Shown here: piece by piece, positions 5,921 through 6,587 of the stretch
Position numbering within the stretch: position 1 is the stretch's first letter
Layout: every line of letters starts with the position of its first letter
Assembly: GCA_947259675.1 (NCBI GenBank)
Contig: CAMYNE010000397.1
Span: forward strand, 1 to 6,587
Source of the DNA: an uncultured Pirellulaceae bacterium
GTDB taxonomy: Bacteria; Planctomycetota; Planctomycetia; Pirellulales; Pirellulaceae
Length of the DNA stretch: 6,587 nucleotides
Direction of reading: 5' to 3'
Position numbers and translations under genes: made by a program
The notes under the pieces: model-generated
Told to the model about the DNA's origin: nothing
The model's database searches: none
What the model saw: only the letters and a program-made list of their open reading frames with translations

Positions 5921-6587
5921 ATGATCGGTTGCACTGCTTTGCTGGTAGTCTTCCCGGTGTCGCTGACTGCGGTCGGACAACAATATCCGCCGACGGGACA
6001 ATACGTATCGACGGACAGTCTCAATGCGAACGCCTATCCGGAATCACCGCCGAACAACGCTTGGCAACGCGAGGCGGTTCAAATGATCACGGCACAGAAG
6101 AAGCGACATGCACCAGCTGCGCAAACCACAGCGAACCCGGATAGTCCCGCGCCGAATACAGTCCAAAGTCAAAACAAAAGCTATTTCATACCGCCGGTCC
6201 ACGTACCGCCAACAGCCGGCGAATATCTTGGAGGTGGAATGTTTGTTCAGCAAAAGCTGCGAGTCCAAACGCCCTCCGATGTCAATGTTCGTACAGAAAC
6301 TTCGTCCTTCATTCCAGATGAGGATTCTCAACCGGCGACGAATTACGCACAACCACGAAATCAGATCCGAGGGGCAAGAAACGTCCATAACAATCAACTA
6401 TCTTTGGAACAGGTTGGGGCAGATGAATTCAAGCCTCAAGATGCCGCGATGAGTCGGGAGAATTCGCAACTAGCCCGCGAGAGGCTTCTAAATCGTCGCA
6501 GAACAGGTTTGCAAGATCGAATTGCCGACATTTTGGCCTCATCCCGTTACCAAACTGTTAACCAGAACACCAGGGTTACTCAACGGA
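5921..6587 (+). CDS. Unrecognised, probably exported Gln/Asn/Pro-rich protein, N-terminal part
   Basis: An open frame runs from the ATG at 5921 to the right edge (222 codons) with no stop, so only the N-terminal part is seen. I do not recognise the family. Residues 1-19 form a hydrophobic segment (ALLVVFPVSLTAVG) that resembles a signal peptide, with possible cleavage after Gly19. Starting at the in-frame TTG at 5897 would add WSTRSIR before it and give the positive n-region a signal peptide normally has, so that start is a serious alternative. No Shine-Dalgarno is evident at either. The mature part is rich in Gln, Asn, Pro, Ser and Thr and likely disordered, with SYFIPPVHVPPTAGEYLGGG in the middle. 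A charged, probably helical stretch follows from about residue 177 (SRENSQLARERLLNRRR). No lipobox, zinc motif or enzymatic signature is visible. It begins 52 bases after guaB and may be co-transcribed, but a link to purine metabolism is not implied. Confidence 0.7.
   Translation, partial: MIGCTALLVVFPVSLTAVGQQYPPTGQYVSTDSLNANAYPESPPNNAWQREAVQMITAQKKRHAPAAQTTANPDSPAPNTVQSQNKSYFIPPVHVPPTAGEYLGGGMFVQQKLRVQTPSDVNVRTETSSFIPDEDSQPATNYAQPRNQIRGARNVHNNQLSLEQVGADEFKPQDAAMSRENSQLARERLLNRRRTGLQDRIADILASSRYQTVNQNTRVTQR

Noticed and set aside
5921..5940. A possible lipoprotein signal around the IGC at the start of the protein after guaB.
   Set aside because: The Cys comes before the hydrophobic stretch, not after it, so it does not fit a lipobox.

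Overview
The window looks like chromosomal core sequence from a planctomycete, most likely a Pirellulaceae (Rhodopirellula-like) bacterium. This rests on the protein sequences: the Dxs variant GHAGCSVSTAVGLRSG, the XseA run GHEIDVTLSDLVADMRALTPSEAAER, and a guaB product that all read like planctomycete homologues as I remember them. The lineage is inference without a database search. Base composition is near 50% GC by eye. I see no mobile element, CRISPR array, tRNA or rRNA.

Layout. The left two thirds (1-4133) is a minus-strand cluster transcribed leftwards: xseA (exonuclease VII large subunit, TTG start at 4133), 10 bases, xseB (small subunit), a 214-base gap, ispA (farnesyl diphosphate synthase), 9 bases, then dxs (first enzyme of the MEP isoprenoid pathway), which leaves the window at base 1 after 522 codons. 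E. coli also has the order xseB-ispA-dxs. Dxs feeds the MEP route to IPP/DMAPP, and IspA condenses these into farnesyl diphosphate. XseA and XseB form exonuclease VII. A 244-base divergent region (4134-4389 including the guaB leader) holds a good sigma70-type promoter for guaB. The right part is plus-strand: guaB (IMP dehydrogenase), 52 bases, then the N-terminal part of an unrecognised, probably exported protein that runs off the right edge.

Most notable observation. The xseA frame is intact, but the protein lacks about 37 residues of the conserved catalytic core. The missing segment corresponds to the E. coli stretch carrying the TS-x-x-GAA motif and catalytic Asp155. The other three catalytic positions (Arg, His, Asp of RGGGS and GHEID) are present. 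Second is the ispA leader, where one sequence can pair with either of two downstream partners, giving two mutually exclusive 10-bp hairpins that suggest attenuation-like control. Smaller points are a His-to-Gln change in the Dxs YPHK motif, a long acidic tail on XseB, and the uncharacterised Gln/Asn/Pro-rich exported protein after guaB. I did not find a wholly new multi-gene system.
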